Notes under the pieces: model-generated
Databases searched by the model: none
What the model was told of the DNA's origin: nothing
The model's input: only the letters and a program-made list of their open reading frames with translations
Assembly: GCA_963839475.1 (NCBI GenBank)
Contig: CAWIVH010000018.1
Span: 1 to 64,000, forward strand
Length of the DNA: 64,000 bases
Reading direction: 5' to 3'
Origin: CAWIVH01 sp963839475
Lineage (GTDB): Bacteria; Acidobacteriota; UBA6911
Shown: positions 39,256 through 48,533 of the stretch, piece by piece
Layout of the letters: every line of letters begins with the position of its first letter
How positions within the stretch are numbered: the first letter of the stretch is position 1
Program-made: the position numbers and the translations under genes

Positions 39256-40617
39256 TCATCTTCCCACGGCGAAAAGGGTGTGCTCAGCTCGAACAAACAT
39301 CATCCCCTCCGATAGAGCGGCGGTTGCCATCATTCGCTCACCCATCCGGTTGGTTGCCAGAAGTTGGAAGTCTCTGCCTGCTTTCACAACAAATATGTCT
39401 CCGTCCTCGCTGAAAAGATAGATCCGGCCGTCTGCCGCCACAGGAGATGCGCTGAAGCCGCCGCCCTGGTGCGCAATGCGCTGCCTGTAAATCTCTTTGC
39501 CGCTCCTGAGCTCATAGCAGTCGAGGATTCCCTGATTGGCCAGGGAATACATCAAACCGCCGTAAATGAGCGGCGTCGGCATATAAGGGCCGCGCTGCTG
39601 CCGGCTCCAAAGGATCCGTTCGCTGGAGGTGTTCTCCTTGCCCAATGTGATGTCCCCGGTGGAGCCCGCGCGTATGACAAATATCGGAGCTTCGGGACGG
39701 CGGCCGCTGGCCACGACGATCAAATCATCGGAACATATCGGTGTCGGAGCCGTGATTTTTGAACTACCTCCCAGCCTCCAGATTTCCTTCCCCGATTCGG
39801 GATCATAGCCGCGAATAAAATTGGAGGCGTTGGTGACCAATTCGGCGTTCTTCGCTCCGCGGCAAACCGTAGGAGTTCCCCAGCTCGGCAATTCCTCTCG
39901 ATCGGCGCTCCAGGCATTCGTACCGTCATCCACATGAACTGCAAGGAGGAAATCTCTCTTCTGGGTATCGCATTGGACGATGACCTTTCCGCCATAAATG
40001 ATGGGAGAGCTTGCGGTTCCCCATTCATATTGGGGGGCGTCATAAGCACCGACGTCGAGCACGCCAAGATCACGTTTCCAAATAAGCTTGCCGTTTATAT
40101 CGAAGCAATAGAGCCCCTGGGAGCCAAAAAACGCCACTACATGCTTGCCATCCACGGCCGGGGTCGAATTAGCATAGGTAGACTTTATGTGTCGCTTTTC
40201 GCGCGGCACACCCTCATATGCCAGGCTATTCCACAATACGCGCCCATTCTGCTTGTCCAGGCATAAAACCCTCCATTGCTGGCTTGACTGATCGTCTGAG
40301 GCATCCCCTTCGCCGAAGAGCCCGTGCTTGAAAGTAGCCTCTCCCCTGCTGCTGACAGCGGTAGTAACGAATACCTTCCCGCCCCAGACGACCGGACTGG
40401 AATGGGCAAGGCCGGGAATTGGAGTTTTCCATTTGAGGTTTTCCCCGGTAATAGCATCCCACCGGTCCGGGAGGTTTTGACCATCCGCAACGCCCGAAGC
40501 GTTCACGCCCCTAAACGACGGCCAGTTGGGTTCTGAAACAGCCGCAGCCATGAACAACGCAGAAGCAAGAATCGCCAGGCCGGGCCGCAGCGTTTTACGA
40601 ATTATCGATTTCCTCAT
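39256..40617 (-). CDS. Exported PQQ-like beta-propeller protein
   Basis: A 453-residue protein with a signal peptide (LAILASALFMAAAVSE) followed by NWPSFRGVNASGVADG, the standard opening of exported PQQ-like propellers in Acidobacteria and Planctomycetes. Blades carry the repeated form HSSPVVWGGKVFVTTAV, LYCFDINGKLIWKRDLG, TASSPIIYGGKVIVQCD, RGYDPESGKEIWRLGG and FSASPVAADGRIYLFSEDGD. Eight or so blades fit the length. No PQQ-ligand Cys pair or dehydrogenase catalytic Asp was identified, so an enzyme role is unproven; many such proteins are scaffolds. It is convergent with the Gfo/Idh gene, 76 bases apart. Confidence 0.85.
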   Translation of the reverse strand: MRKSIIRKTLRPGLAILASALFMAAAVSEPNWPSFRGVNASGVADGQNLPDRWDAITGENLKWKTPIPGLAHSSPVVWGGKVFVTTAVSSRGEATFKHGLFGEGDASDDQSSQQWRVLCLDKQNGRVLWNSLAYEGVPREKRHIKSTYANSTPAVDGKHVVAFFGSQGLYCFDINGKLIWKRDLGVLDVGAYDAPQYEWGTASSPIIYGGKVIVQCDTQKRDFLLAVHVDDGTNAWSADREELPSWGTPTVCRGAKNAELVTNASNFIRGYDPESGKEIWRLGGSSKITAPTPICSDDLIVVASGRRPEAPIFVIRAGSTGDITLGKENTSSERILWSRQQRGPYMPTPLIYGGLMYSLANQGILDCYELRSGKEIYRQRIAHQGGGFSASPVAADGRIYLFSEDGDIFVVKAGRDFQLLATNRMGERMMATAALSEGMMFVRAEHTLFAVGR

Positions 40618-40722
40618 AATGTCGTCTCCCTCGGCTCCAGTTTAGGGGCGGGTACTGAGAAACATGAAATCGTGATTCTGGCCTATTGTAACGTGAAAGT
40701 CTGCTCGGAGGAGATTTCGCGG

Positions 40723-43191
40723 TCAGGCTTCGACTTCAGTTTTGCATTCCGGCATGTGTGTGTCGCCACAGGCGGGCAAAGTGATGATGAAGGTGGCTCC
40801 CCCCGCCTCGTTGTTCTCAGCCCAGATGTGCCCCTGATGAGCCGTTATGATTGTCTGGGCAATCGAAAGCCCCATCCCGATGCCGGTGGGCTTGGTTGTG
40901 TAAAACGGCTCGAACAGATGGGGCAGTTCATCCGGTCCGATGCCAAGGCCCGTGTCCATCACCGACAATTCCACCTGGGTGCAGTTGCGCAATCGAGTGC
41001 GCACGGCAATACTTCGAATTTTGCGAGGCCGGCTTGCGATGGCATCCATGCTGTTGAGAATGAGATTCAACAGCACCTGCTGCAAATGGATCCGGTCGCC
41101 GGAGATTTTGGGGAGAGGGCGGGCGAGGTCGGCGATCAACGAGATCCGGCGCATTTCAGCTTCTCTATTGATCAAAAGCCATACGTCTTCTACCAGGGAA
41201 TTGATTTCGAGCGGCAGTCGCTCCATTTCTCCTCTGCGGAACAAAGCGCGCAGCCGGCGGATCACCTCACTGGCGCGCTTGTCGTCCTCTCGAATGTCGG
41301 CAAGGATTTCGCGCAATTCATCGAGCGCCGGGGGATCCTGCCGGAGAAACACTTCCGCAGCGGCAGCATTGGTAAAGATGGCGCTGAGAGGCTGGTTCAG
41401 CTCGTGGGCCAGCGAGGCAGCAAGTTCCCCCATTGTGGTAACGCGCGCAACGTGCGCCAGTTCTGTGCGTTGCCGGAGAAGCTCGGCTTCGGCATTTTTG
41501 GCTTCCGTGATGTCTCTGCAGACATGAACGACACCGGTAGCCTTCCCCGCCGCATCCCGGATGAGATCAGTCGAAACCAATAACCATCTGCCGGTACCGG
41601 CGTGCAACATCTCGAGTTCCGCGCTTTCCTGGCTCTGAAATGTAACCTGGCAAGGACAAGCAATTATCGGGCAACTGGTCCCATGCATGGCCGTATAGCA
41701 GAAGCTCCCGACAATCTGTTCCAAGGGTAAGCCCAGGAATCGGACGGTCGCGGCATTGACCCGGACGATGCGATACTCCGAATCGAGTATCATTACAGGA
41801 TCATTGATGGAATCGAAGGTTGTCTGCCACTCCGTGGCGGCGGATTGGATTCGTTCCGACATCTGCTTCGTTTCCGTTATATCCCGAACCACTCCATAAG
41901 TGCGGACCGCCCGCCCGGAATCGTTTCGGCCGGAAACACAGGCAACATGGTGGAGCCACTTCATTCCGTGCTCCGGATGCAAATAGCGATATTCAAGTGA
42001 GAGGCGATCCAGCCTTCCGTCCTGCAATTTCTGTCGATATTCCAGCACTCGCTCGCGATCGTCCGGATGGATTTGCTCCATCCACATCTCCACGGGTCGC
42101 ACATTCTTATGTGGACCGGAGGGAACGCCGCAGATATCGTGAAATCGATCCTGGATGAAAGTAGTTTGATCTGCAAAGTTGATCTCGTAGTAACCAAGGC
42201 CGGCCAGTTCGACTCCCGCCTCCAGGCGAGCCTCACTGGCCCGAAATGCATCTTCAGCCCGCCTGCGATCGGTAATGTCCTCCACCACCGAAATGAAGTG
42301 CCGTGGATCGCCCCGTGCACTTCGCACAAGAGAAACAGTCAGGTTGATCCACACCAGCGAACGATCCTTGCGGATGTAGCGTTTCTCCATGGAATAGGTC
42401 TTGATTTCACCGGACAGGACCTGGTGCACATAATCCAGGTCTATCTCCAGATCATCGGGGTGGGTGATATCCTGAAATGTGCATCGCAGCAGCTCCTCGC
42501 GGGAATAGCCGACGATGGCGCAGAGCTTGTCGTTGACACGCAACCAGCGGCCGTCGATCCCAACATGAGCGATGCCTACCGCTGCCTGCTCGAAAGTGGC
42601 CCGGTTAACTTCCTCACTCTCCCTCAGCGCCCTGTCGGCATATTTCCGGGCAAGGGCGTTGGCAAACACCTGCGCGATAAGCTGGAGGCCTTTAACTACC
42701 GTTGCGGGCCAGTCCCTCTCCTCGCGCACGACAGCGAATGTCAGCAATCCAAATGGTGCGCCGCCTCCAACAGATAACGGAACCAAAACGTCGGATTTGG
42801 TTCCCAATAAAGTATAACTCTGCCGATCGAGGCCTGCCTCCAATGGAAGTTCTGACACTCTGGAGAAAATGACCGTTTCTCCGCCCAATACTTTCCGGCT
42901 TGTCCAGGGAAAAAGCTCTTCAAGGCTTACTTTCCCTGTGGCAGGTGGTATTCCCTGCGGCTGGTTAACATGTGTCAGCACCAGAGTCGTGGCCTGTTCG
43001 GGGGACACCTGCCAGAGTGTGGAACGATCAAGATCCAGGAATTCACAGATGCGCCGCTGGGCGCCTTTGATTTCGTCGTCCACCTGGTCGGCAGGGACAC
43101 TGACAAAACGCGATGATATTTCGGCCAGGAGCGTCTCGAATCTCAGGCGCTTTTCCAGTGTGCCGGGAGGTTTCCTGTTTTCTGGGCCCAT
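40723..43191 (-). CDS. Soluble hybrid sensor histidine kinase with GAF and three PAS domains
   Basis: An 822-residue protein without membrane segments. A GAF domain spans ~20-185 (RRICEFLDLDRSTLWQVSPE). Three PAS/PAC units follow (~190-310, ~318-440, ~450-565). The third carries a Cys group (FCYTAMHGTSCPIIACPCQ) as in PAS domains suspected of binding metal or redox ligands. The kinase core has the phosphoacceptor His596 (ELAASLAHELNQPLSAIFTN), the N box (LLNLILNSMDAI, Asn713), G1 (MDTGLGIGPDE), F (LFEPFYTTK) and G2 (TGIGMGLSIAQTI). The AHVARVTTMGELAASLAHEL style is FixL-like (HPK4 group). No response regulator lies next to it, so it is an orphan. It would sense a cytosolic or diffusible cue. 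Confidence 0.9.
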   Translation of the reverse strand: MGPENRKPPGTLEKRLRFETLLAEISSRFVSVPADQVDDEIKGAQRRICEFLDLDRSTLWQVSPEQATTLVLTHVNQPQGIPPATGKVSLEELFPWTSRKVLGGETVIFSRVSELPLEAGLDRQSYTLLGTKSDVLVPLSVGGGAPFGLLTFAVVREERDWPATVVKGLQLIAQVFANALARKYADRALRESEEVNRATFEQAAVGIAHVGIDGRWLRVNDKLCAIVGYSREELLRCTFQDITHPDDLEIDLDYVHQVLSGEIKTYSMEKRYIRKDRSLVWINLTVSLVRSARGDPRHFISVVEDITDRRRAEDAFRASEARLEAGVELAGLGYYEINFADQTTFIQDRFHDICGVPSGPHKNVRPVEMWMEQIHPDDRERVLEYRQKLQDGRLDRLSLEYRYLHPEHGMKWLHHVACVSGRNDSGRAVRTYGVVRDITETKQMSERIQSAATEWQTTFDSINDPVMILDSEYRIVRVNAATVRFLGLPLEQIVGSFCYTAMHGTSCPIIACPCQVTFQSQESAELEMLHAGTGRWLLVSTDLIRDAAGKATGVVHVCRDITEAKNAEAELLRQRTELAHVARVTTMGELAASLAHELNQPLSAIFTNAAAAEVFLRQDPPALDELREILADIREDDKRASEVIRRLRALFRRGEMERLPLEINSLVEDVWLLINREAEMRRISLIADLARPLPKISGDRIHLQQVLLNLILNSMDAIASRPRKIRSIAVRTRLRNCTQVELSVMDTGLGIGPDELPHLFEPFYTTKPTGIGMGLSIAQTIITAHQGHIWAENNEAGGATFIITLPACGDTHMPECKTEVEA

Positions 43192-43292
43192 GAAGTGTTG
43201 GCTTCGCCTCAGTCTCTATAAAGTTGAGGATACTTTAGCATGGCTCGAGTAAGCCGCTGACTCGCATGATGAGTGAGTCCACCAACTATGAA

Positions 43293-43850
43293 CTATCCGT
43301 TTCTGGATTCACAATGCTTCGACCCCTTAATATTGGGCCGCAACAGTCTTGTCAGCCGATTCGATAAAGCGCGAGCCAGTCCGTAGGGCAGCACTATCAG
43401 AACCGGACCGACCACAAGCGCCGCACCCGGATGCGAAATCCCCAGGATGATCCACTGGAATACGGCGTCCATGAGGATTCCCATCAGGATGAGATTCGCG
43501 ATGGTCTCCAAACCGCTTTTCAGGAGTTCTCCCCTCAGCTCGCGATGGAAAAGAACTCCGTACAAGTACGGCGGCCGCCCGGCCCGGGCATCGGCGATGC
43601 CGCTGAGAATGCCGAGTAGGATCGCTGTTGCGGGCTGCAGAATGAAACGGAAGCGGCCGGGGCCGGTAAACCTCCCGGGTATATCTTCGAGGAACGTCTG
43701 CGAGAACAGGTAGAATCCCCCCCTTTGCCAGACATCACGAAAAGAGCCGGGTAAGGACAACACAAGCACGAACAGCGTCAGGCCGGCGAGAATCAAAGTC
43801 GAGCTTTTGATCCCCATCTTCTTACCTAGTTGCCGCACGACTGAGCTCAT
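43293..43850 (-). CDS. Conserved integral membrane protein, unknown function
   Basis: A 185-residue protein with four probable membrane segments: STLILAGLTLFVLVLSLPG (~17-35), RFILQPATAILLGILSGIAD (~66-86), ETIANLILMGILMDAVFQWI (~113-134) and AALVVGPVLIVLPYGLARAL (~141-161). A periplasmic-looking stretch has GPGRFRFILQP, and a loop has ADARAGRPPYLYGVLFHREL. I recall similar uncharacterised membrane proteins in soil bacteria, with the GPGRFRFILQP and ARAGRPPYL signatures, but no function. The last residues are basic. It lies 101 bases upstream of the histidine kinase start on the same strand, which allows cotranscription. Confidence 0.7.
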   Translation of the reverse strand: MSSVVRQLGKKMGIKSSTLILAGLTLFVLVLSLPGSFRDVWQRGGFYLFSQTFLEDIPGRFTGPGRFRFILQPATAILLGILSGIADARAGRPPYLYGVLFHRELRGELLKSGLETIANLILMGILMDAVFQWIILGISHPGAALVVGPVLIVLPYGLARALSNRLTRLLRPNIKGSKHCESRNG

Positions 43851-43985
43851 GCAAACGATCCGATGTAAACCTTCGAAGCCAGGAATCCCTCCGAAAGGTG
43901 CATCGCCAGGGTTTCAAAAGCAACACCAGAGTTTTAGGTGCAGGAGGCAGTCCCCGGCCTCGCTGTTCTTCCTGTTCACAAGGAT

Positions 43986-44936
43986 TTAGATTTTCGGCCG
44001 TCCAATCCAGGAATATTGCCACGCCGCGCTGAGGTTGTGGAAATTGCCACCGAACCTGATATAAGTGCCCCTGCTGTAGCTCACCTTGACGGACTGATGA
44101 CGGCTCAAGGGAACTGAGCCAGTCGCTCCCAGCCGCGAATTGCTCTGAAGGGTTACGGGATTTTCCACTCCATTCAGGCTGGTTTTGCCCCCGAACCAGA
44201 AGTTGGCATCAAACGACAGCCAAAGCCTTGCTTTCACGTCATAGCTAAAGTGACTCTCAAAAGCTGCGATCGGCTTCTGGGTTTGAACCTGGACGTAGGG
44301 AACATATTGATTCCGAGAGAAGAACTCCGGATTATGGGTGTAGAACCAAACGCCGGCATAGGCGTCCAGGATCCAATGCCCCCTTCTCTTCGAGTAACCG
44401 AATTCAGGCTTGAATCCCCATCGGTTTCCGCCCAGGTTGATCAGTTTCTGGGGATCGTATTGCCCGGTTGGAGCCATCACCTTCAGACTCACCCCGAGCA
44501 CGGTCTTCTGCTGGTATTTCATGAAATCCCGGATTTCCATCGCCGGTCCGCCCTTCAGATTCACGGCCAGACGGTACACCGTATCAAACATGCCGGAACG
44601 GTAGACGTTGGTCTCCGTCCCCAGGACATTCCCCTTGAAGTTGGCTACGCCATAGGGCAACGAGGCAGTGAAATTGGCGGAGCGGCCGAAGAATCTGAAC
44701 GAGTGATAAAGGCTGAGGATGGGCGCATTGGCTCTCGCGGTCGCATCGGTGATGGGCACAGCACCGTTGAACATCAGGTTCCCGTCAAAGAAAGAATTCG
44801 ATATGACGATCGCATTGCTGTGGATGGGGGTGATCACGTAAGCACGGGGCGTAAGATCTTGTCCCAGGCAAGCCGTGCAGCATAACAGCAATCCCAGCAT
44901 CCAGACGGCCGGCCTCAGTTGAATCGTGTCACTCAT
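43986..44936 (-). CDS. Outer-membrane beta-barrel protein, MetA-pathway (Phenol_MetA_deg) type
   Basis: I place the start at ATG 44936, where GGAGGGAGA stands directly upstream and a signal peptide begins (AVWMLGLLLCCTACLGQ); the frame is open to 45068. The mature ~290 residues are alternating beta strands with the family's features: AYVITPIHSNAIVISNSFFD, FTASLPYGVANFKG, YRLAVNLKGGPAMEIRDFMK, LGVSLKVMAPTGQYDPQKLI, NLGGNRWGFKPEFGYSKRRG and a final HNLSAAWQYSWIG. This corresponds to the PF13557-type transporter barrels, first noted beside phenol degradation genes. Here no aromatic degradation genes are near, so the cargo is unknown. It is probably a porin-like channel in the outer membrane. Confidence 0.8.
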   Translation of the reverse strand: MSDTIQLRPAVWMLGLLLCCTACLGQDLTPRAYVITPIHSNAIVISNSFFDGNLMFNGAVPITDATARANAPILSLYHSFRFFGRSANFTASLPYGVANFKGNVLGTETNVYRSGMFDTVYRLAVNLKGGPAMEIRDFMKYQQKTVLGVSLKVMAPTGQYDPQKLINLGGNRWGFKPEFGYSKRRGHWILDAYAGVWFYTHNPEFFSRNQYVPYVQVQTQKPIAAFESHFSYDVKARLWLSFDANFWFGGKTSLNGVENPVTLQSNSRLGATGSVPLSRHQSVKVSYSRGTYIRFGGNFHNLSAAWQYSWIGRPKI

Positions 44937-45279
44937 TCTCCCTCCAGTGCGGACATGATCCGCCTCCTTGCACAGATCCTCGGCCTCCCACCCTCCCCTG
45001 ATACTGAAGTCGAAAAAGACCACCGCCCGTTGGGATAAGGAGTCCTTTACGAATTTTTCGCCAGGCAAATGAAAGGGCGCTACGGTCGCACAGTGTACTC
45101 CAACCCAGCCAGAATATCACCCATCGAGCTGAGGAAAGGGGTTCATCATATTCAAAAGTCTTCCAAGCTCAAGGAGTTGGCCGGGAAGATCTGGGCAGTA
45201 CCGAGACCTGCTCATTGAGGAAGCCAAAATCCTGTCGCTTTGATCTGAACCAGGCTTCTGAGGCGCTGCCGGCGGGCAG

Positions 45280-47328
45280 CTAGCGCGCCCAGAGTCGCTC
45301 AAATTCCGCTTTATAGTTCTGGATCGTTGTAGATCCCGTTAAAAAAAGGGCATTTTCATAATTGGAGCTTTCAGCCGAGGCCGACCAGTTGTAGCTGCCT
45401 GTAAACAATACCCTGGAATCCAGAAGCATGAATTTATTGTGCATTATCCCGCCCGCGATGCCGGTCATCCGCTTCAAATCAAAGCCCAGTCCTTCGAGGG
45501 TCGTAATCTCGCTTCCCGAGCCCTCTGCCTGGCTGTTATCGGCAATGATCCGAATAGTCACTCCGCGATTCCTGGCGGCGATAAGGGCATCCCGTGTTGC
45601 ATCAGCCGTAAAGCTGTAGATAGCAATATCAATGTTCGATTGAGCTTTGTTGATTTCCGCTATCAGGCGGTCGCGAACCCCTCCATTGGGCGAAAACAAA
45701 GCGGTCGCTCCGGCCGGAACGTACCCAGATTGGTTTGCGGATACCGTCGAAAAAACGGAGGTGGAATGGTACCGCAGGACTGTTGCCGCCAGGTACCCGG
45801 ATGCAAGGCTAATCTCCACCCTTCCCGTTGGGGCTCCGCTCCCGAAAACCTGCGAAAGAAAAGCAGCCGTGTGGCTTCCCGGGGGGAGCTTGATCGGGGA
45901 GACACCGAACTCTGAACCGTCCTTCCGAAGCAACCTTATCGTTCCATTCGCCTCCAGGCTCCCGGGATTGGCAAGGGCAAATCCGGTTTGGAAGTCGCGA
46001 TCTTCATCCGCGAAGAAATCGATCTTTGACACTGGCAGAATTCCGGGAACCGAAGCCTCTGAAAACAAGGTCCGTCCTTTGTATAGCTGGAAAACTGCGT
46101 TCCCGCCCAAATCGATAAAAGGGGCGGAGGTCACGCGAACCCATCCTGTCGCGACGGAAGCCGCCGATCCCGAGGTGGATACTTTGGTAGAGCCGCGCGC
46201 CGGAACAAACACCTCCTTCGTAGCCGAATTCACGCCATCCACAGCAATACTCAGCGGCTCCCCTGAATCCGAAAAAAAAGAAAGCGTCGCATGCGTGGCT
46301 GTGTCGGTGGGATTCGTGAGCAGGAAGTCCGATACATAGCCGCCGCCATCGGCAAATTGTGGGAAGACGAAATTGGCTTGGACCTCCGCAGCGGCAGCAC
46401 GCGCGACTGGAACAGTCATGATCGCGGCCGCTTTCCGACCCTGGTCGTCGATCACCGCCACGGGTATCGGCTTCGCGCCGGTCGGAAGAGAGTCCGGCAC
46501 ACTATATTGGAAGGAAAATTTCAAATCGCCGGCTCTCTCATCGCCTTGAGTTCCATCATCATAAAACCGCTGGATGAGCGGGCCATTCAACGATGAAAGA
46601 TCACCCGACACAGTGATTCCGGTGCTTGCAGGATTCGCCCCTGGAACGACGGTCGCGATCATCAGAACGCTTCCGCCGGGTGTTACCGGAGCCGGCTTCA
46701 CAATGGCAGTTATTGTCGGATTCGTTGAGGGGAATGTTCCCGTGCTGTTGCGCGGATTGGGCGGTCCAGTCGTGAAGTCCTGAGCATTGTTGTCGGTGTC
46801 GGTTGTTCCGCCGTTTACCCGGAACAATGCAGTCGTGTTGGACAAGGAAGGAGCAGGACTACCTTCTGAACAGTTGGCGCCGCCATAGCCGACAAGGTCG
46901 ACAACTCCGGACGGACATCCGCCCGCCAGGGCCGAACTATTGCTGGTGAGGGCAACCTTGCCGGCGCTGGAACCCAAAGCCAGCATGCCCCTGGCATCAG
47001 GCACCGGAAGGTCGACCGTGCCACCTGCCCCTTGGGCCTCTTCAATCAAAAAATATCGGCCCGGCAGGAGGGTGCCGGTTAGAGGCGTGGCCTCCCAGGT
47101 CGTGCCGCCGGCTGATGAATATTGGACGGCCCAGCCTGCAAGATCCACGGGGGTTGTGCCGCGGTTATAGAGCTCAATAAAATCGTTCTTATAGCTGGCG
47201 CCGGAGTTGCCGCCGCCACCGTAAACTTGGCTGATGACGATGCTGGGAGATGCCGAAAACGACGGCAAGGCGCGCGCGGCTAAGACAGCCGCGACGATCA
47301 GAGTAACCCTGCTGCATGCGCGAAGCAT
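45280..47328 (-). CDS. Exported lamin-tail / beta-sandwich / phospholipase-D-like fusion protein
   Basis: A 682-residue protein with a signal peptide (TLIVAAVLAARALPSFSA). Residues ~27-190 are a lamin-tail domain (IVISQVYGGGGNSGASYKND, FIELYNRGTTPVDLAGW). A beta domain follows (~205-310; VVPGANPASTGITV, RFYDDGTQGDERAGDLKFSF). Modules A and B of this window's shared family span ~318-560 (FPQFADGGGYVSDFLLTNPT, FQTGFALANPGSLEANGTIR). The C-terminal ~120 residues are a PLDc_2 domain: INKAQSNIDIAIYSFTADAT, then one HxK(x)4D motif, His630-Lys632-Asp637 (GGIMHNKFMLLD), and the GSYNWS ending. Single-motif PLDs such as Nuc act as dimers on DNA. A secreted nuclease or phosphodiesterase is the best guess. 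Confidence 0.82.
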   Translation of the reverse strand: MLRACSRVTLIVAAVLAARALPSFSASPSIVISQVYGGGGNSGASYKNDFIELYNRGTTPVDLAGWAVQYSSAGGTTWEATPLTGTLLPGRYFLIEEAQGAGGTVDLPVPDARGMLALGSSAGKVALTSNSSALAGGCPSGVVDLVGYGGANCSEGSPAPSLSNTTALFRVNGGTTDTDNNAQDFTTGPPNPRNSTGTFPSTNPTITAIVKPAPVTPGGSVLMIATVVPGANPASTGITVSGDLSSLNGPLIQRFYDDGTQGDERAGDLKFSFQYSVPDSLPTGAKPIPVAVIDDQGRKAAAIMTVPVARAAAAEVQANFVFPQFADGGGYVSDFLLTNPTDTATHATLSFFSDSGEPLSIAVDGVNSATKEVFVPARGSTKVSTSGSAASVATGWVRVTSAPFIDLGGNAVFQLYKGRTLFSEASVPGILPVSKIDFFADEDRDFQTGFALANPGSLEANGTIRLLRKDGSEFGVSPIKLPPGSHTAAFLSQVFGSGAPTGRVEISLASGYLAATVLRYHSTSVFSTVSANQSGYVPAGATALFSPNGGVRDRLIAEINKAQSNIDIAIYSFTADATRDALIAARNRGVTIRIIADNSQAEGSGSEITTLEGLGFDLKRMTGIAGGIMHNKFMLLDSRVLFTGSYNWSASAESSNYENALFLTGSTTIQNYKAEFERLWAR

Positions 47329-47409
47329 AAAACCTCATATCAAAAGGATTCAGCAAACTTCAATCTGCGAGAGTTTGCCCGGGTGGATGGCAAGGGGGGC
47401 CCGGCCGAA

Positions 47410-48513
47410 TTACCTCCAGGATTGCTGTGCCAATTCCTCCAGGTCGATCAGGGCTACGGTTTCATGGGTGCGCCCCGTATGAAACTGCACATAACGGCCC
47501 ATCCTGTCGAACGACGGGTGGGCGTGGACCCGGATCTGGTCGCGCAATCCCGTGGCCAGAAGCTTTTCATTGCCGGTTTTTGTTTCGATCAGCCACAATC
47601 GGCCCTGCGCGTCGTCCGCGACCAGGAACTTTCCATCATGCCGGGCGGCCAGGTGCCAGTAATTCCCTTCTTTTACCATGCGCGAGGAGCCGTTGATATT
47701 CACCAGCATCAGACCTTGCTTGTCATTGATCATAGTCATTTCGCCGGTTCCGGGGACCCAGGCTTCGTGTGTCACCCATTCTTTTAGTGGGGTGAACCAC
47801 TCCTTGGGATCGGTTCGAGCATAAAAAGGGCGGTTGCCGGTTCCGTCGGAATGGATCAGCCATGTTCTTTGGGGAGCGAAGCCCCCGGTTTCCCATACAT
47901 AAAAAATCAGCGGCTCCGATGGATGATGCTGCACATGGCCGATGCGGAAACCCTGTGAAGTGACTTTCCGATATGCACCGGTATCAACGCTAATCACCCC
48001 GATTTCCCAGTTGGATTCGTCGCGCTGCATGGACAACGTCAACCACTTGCCGTCGCCGCTTAAAGTCGGCTGGCCTCCGACGTTGACAAACGGCGGCGGC
48101 ACGGAGCCGATCTTCCGCTCAGAAAAATCGACGATATCCAGGGCAATCACGTCGGCCTCACGGGTATAGTAAATCCTTCGAGCGTTGGTGTGATCCGGAC
48201 AGGCGCTTGCGGCATTGGTCTTGGGGTCATCGGTAAGCTGCACCAGGCTGCCCGTCCCGATTTCGGTGCGGAAGATCTGCTTGGAACCGGTCCGGTCCGA
48301 AGTGAAGATCAGATAGCGATTGTCCGCCGTGAAGTTGGAAAAGTGAAAATAGAGATTATCTGCAGCACTGCCGTTGCCTGTCAGTTCCAGAATGCGAACT
48401 CCCGTGAGAGGATCGAGGTATGACTTCTGCTCGCTGCCCCAGTCTTTTCCGACGTTGCGGGCAGGGTGATCCGACACACAAAGCGCCAGTAGCACAATTG
48501 CCATTCGTAACAT
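47410..48513 (-). CDS. Oligogalacturonate lyase-like exported beta-propeller (PL22 type)
   Basis: A 367-residue protein whose ATG 48513 has GGGAG six bases upstream. The N-terminus is weakly hydrophobic (RMAIVLLALCVSDHPA), a possible signal. It is a seven-bladed TolB-like propeller: DNLYFHFSNFTADNRYLIFT, GGQPTLSGDGKWLTLSMQRD, HVQHHPSEPLIFYVWETGG, WFTPLKEWVTHEAWVPGTGE and RVHAHPSFDRMGRYVQFHTG. The THE-x-W and HAHPSF His residues correspond in position to metal-binding His of PL22 oligogalacturonide lyases. The enzyme splits unsaturated digalacturonate from pectin breakdown. The gene upstream, 20 bases away, is a Gfo/Idh oxidoreductase, consistent with an operon for pectin-sugar use. Confidence 0.72.
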   Translation of the reverse strand: MLRMAIVLLALCVSDHPARNVGKDWGSEQKSYLDPLTGVRILELTGNGSAADNLYFHFSNFTADNRYLIFTSDRTGSKQIFRTEIGTGSLVQLTDDPKTNAASACPDHTNARRIYYTREADVIALDIVDFSERKIGSVPPPFVNVGGQPTLSGDGKWLTLSMQRDESNWEIGVISVDTGAYRKVTSQGFRIGHVQHHPSEPLIFYVWETGGFAPQRTWLIHSDGTGNRPFYARTDPKEWFTPLKEWVTHEAWVPGTGEMTMINDKQGLMLVNINGSSRMVKEGNYWHLAARHDGKFLVADDAQGRLWLIETKTGNEKLLATGLRDQIRVHAHPSFDRMGRYVQFHTGRTHETVALIDLEELAQQSWR

Positions 48514-48533
48514 TCGCGGCTCCCATCATAGGC

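Noticed and set aside
40672..41583. Plus-strand frame of 303 codons opposite the histidine kinase
   Set aside because: The opposite strand encodes clear PAS, His-box and ATPase motifs; the antisense product has no known features.
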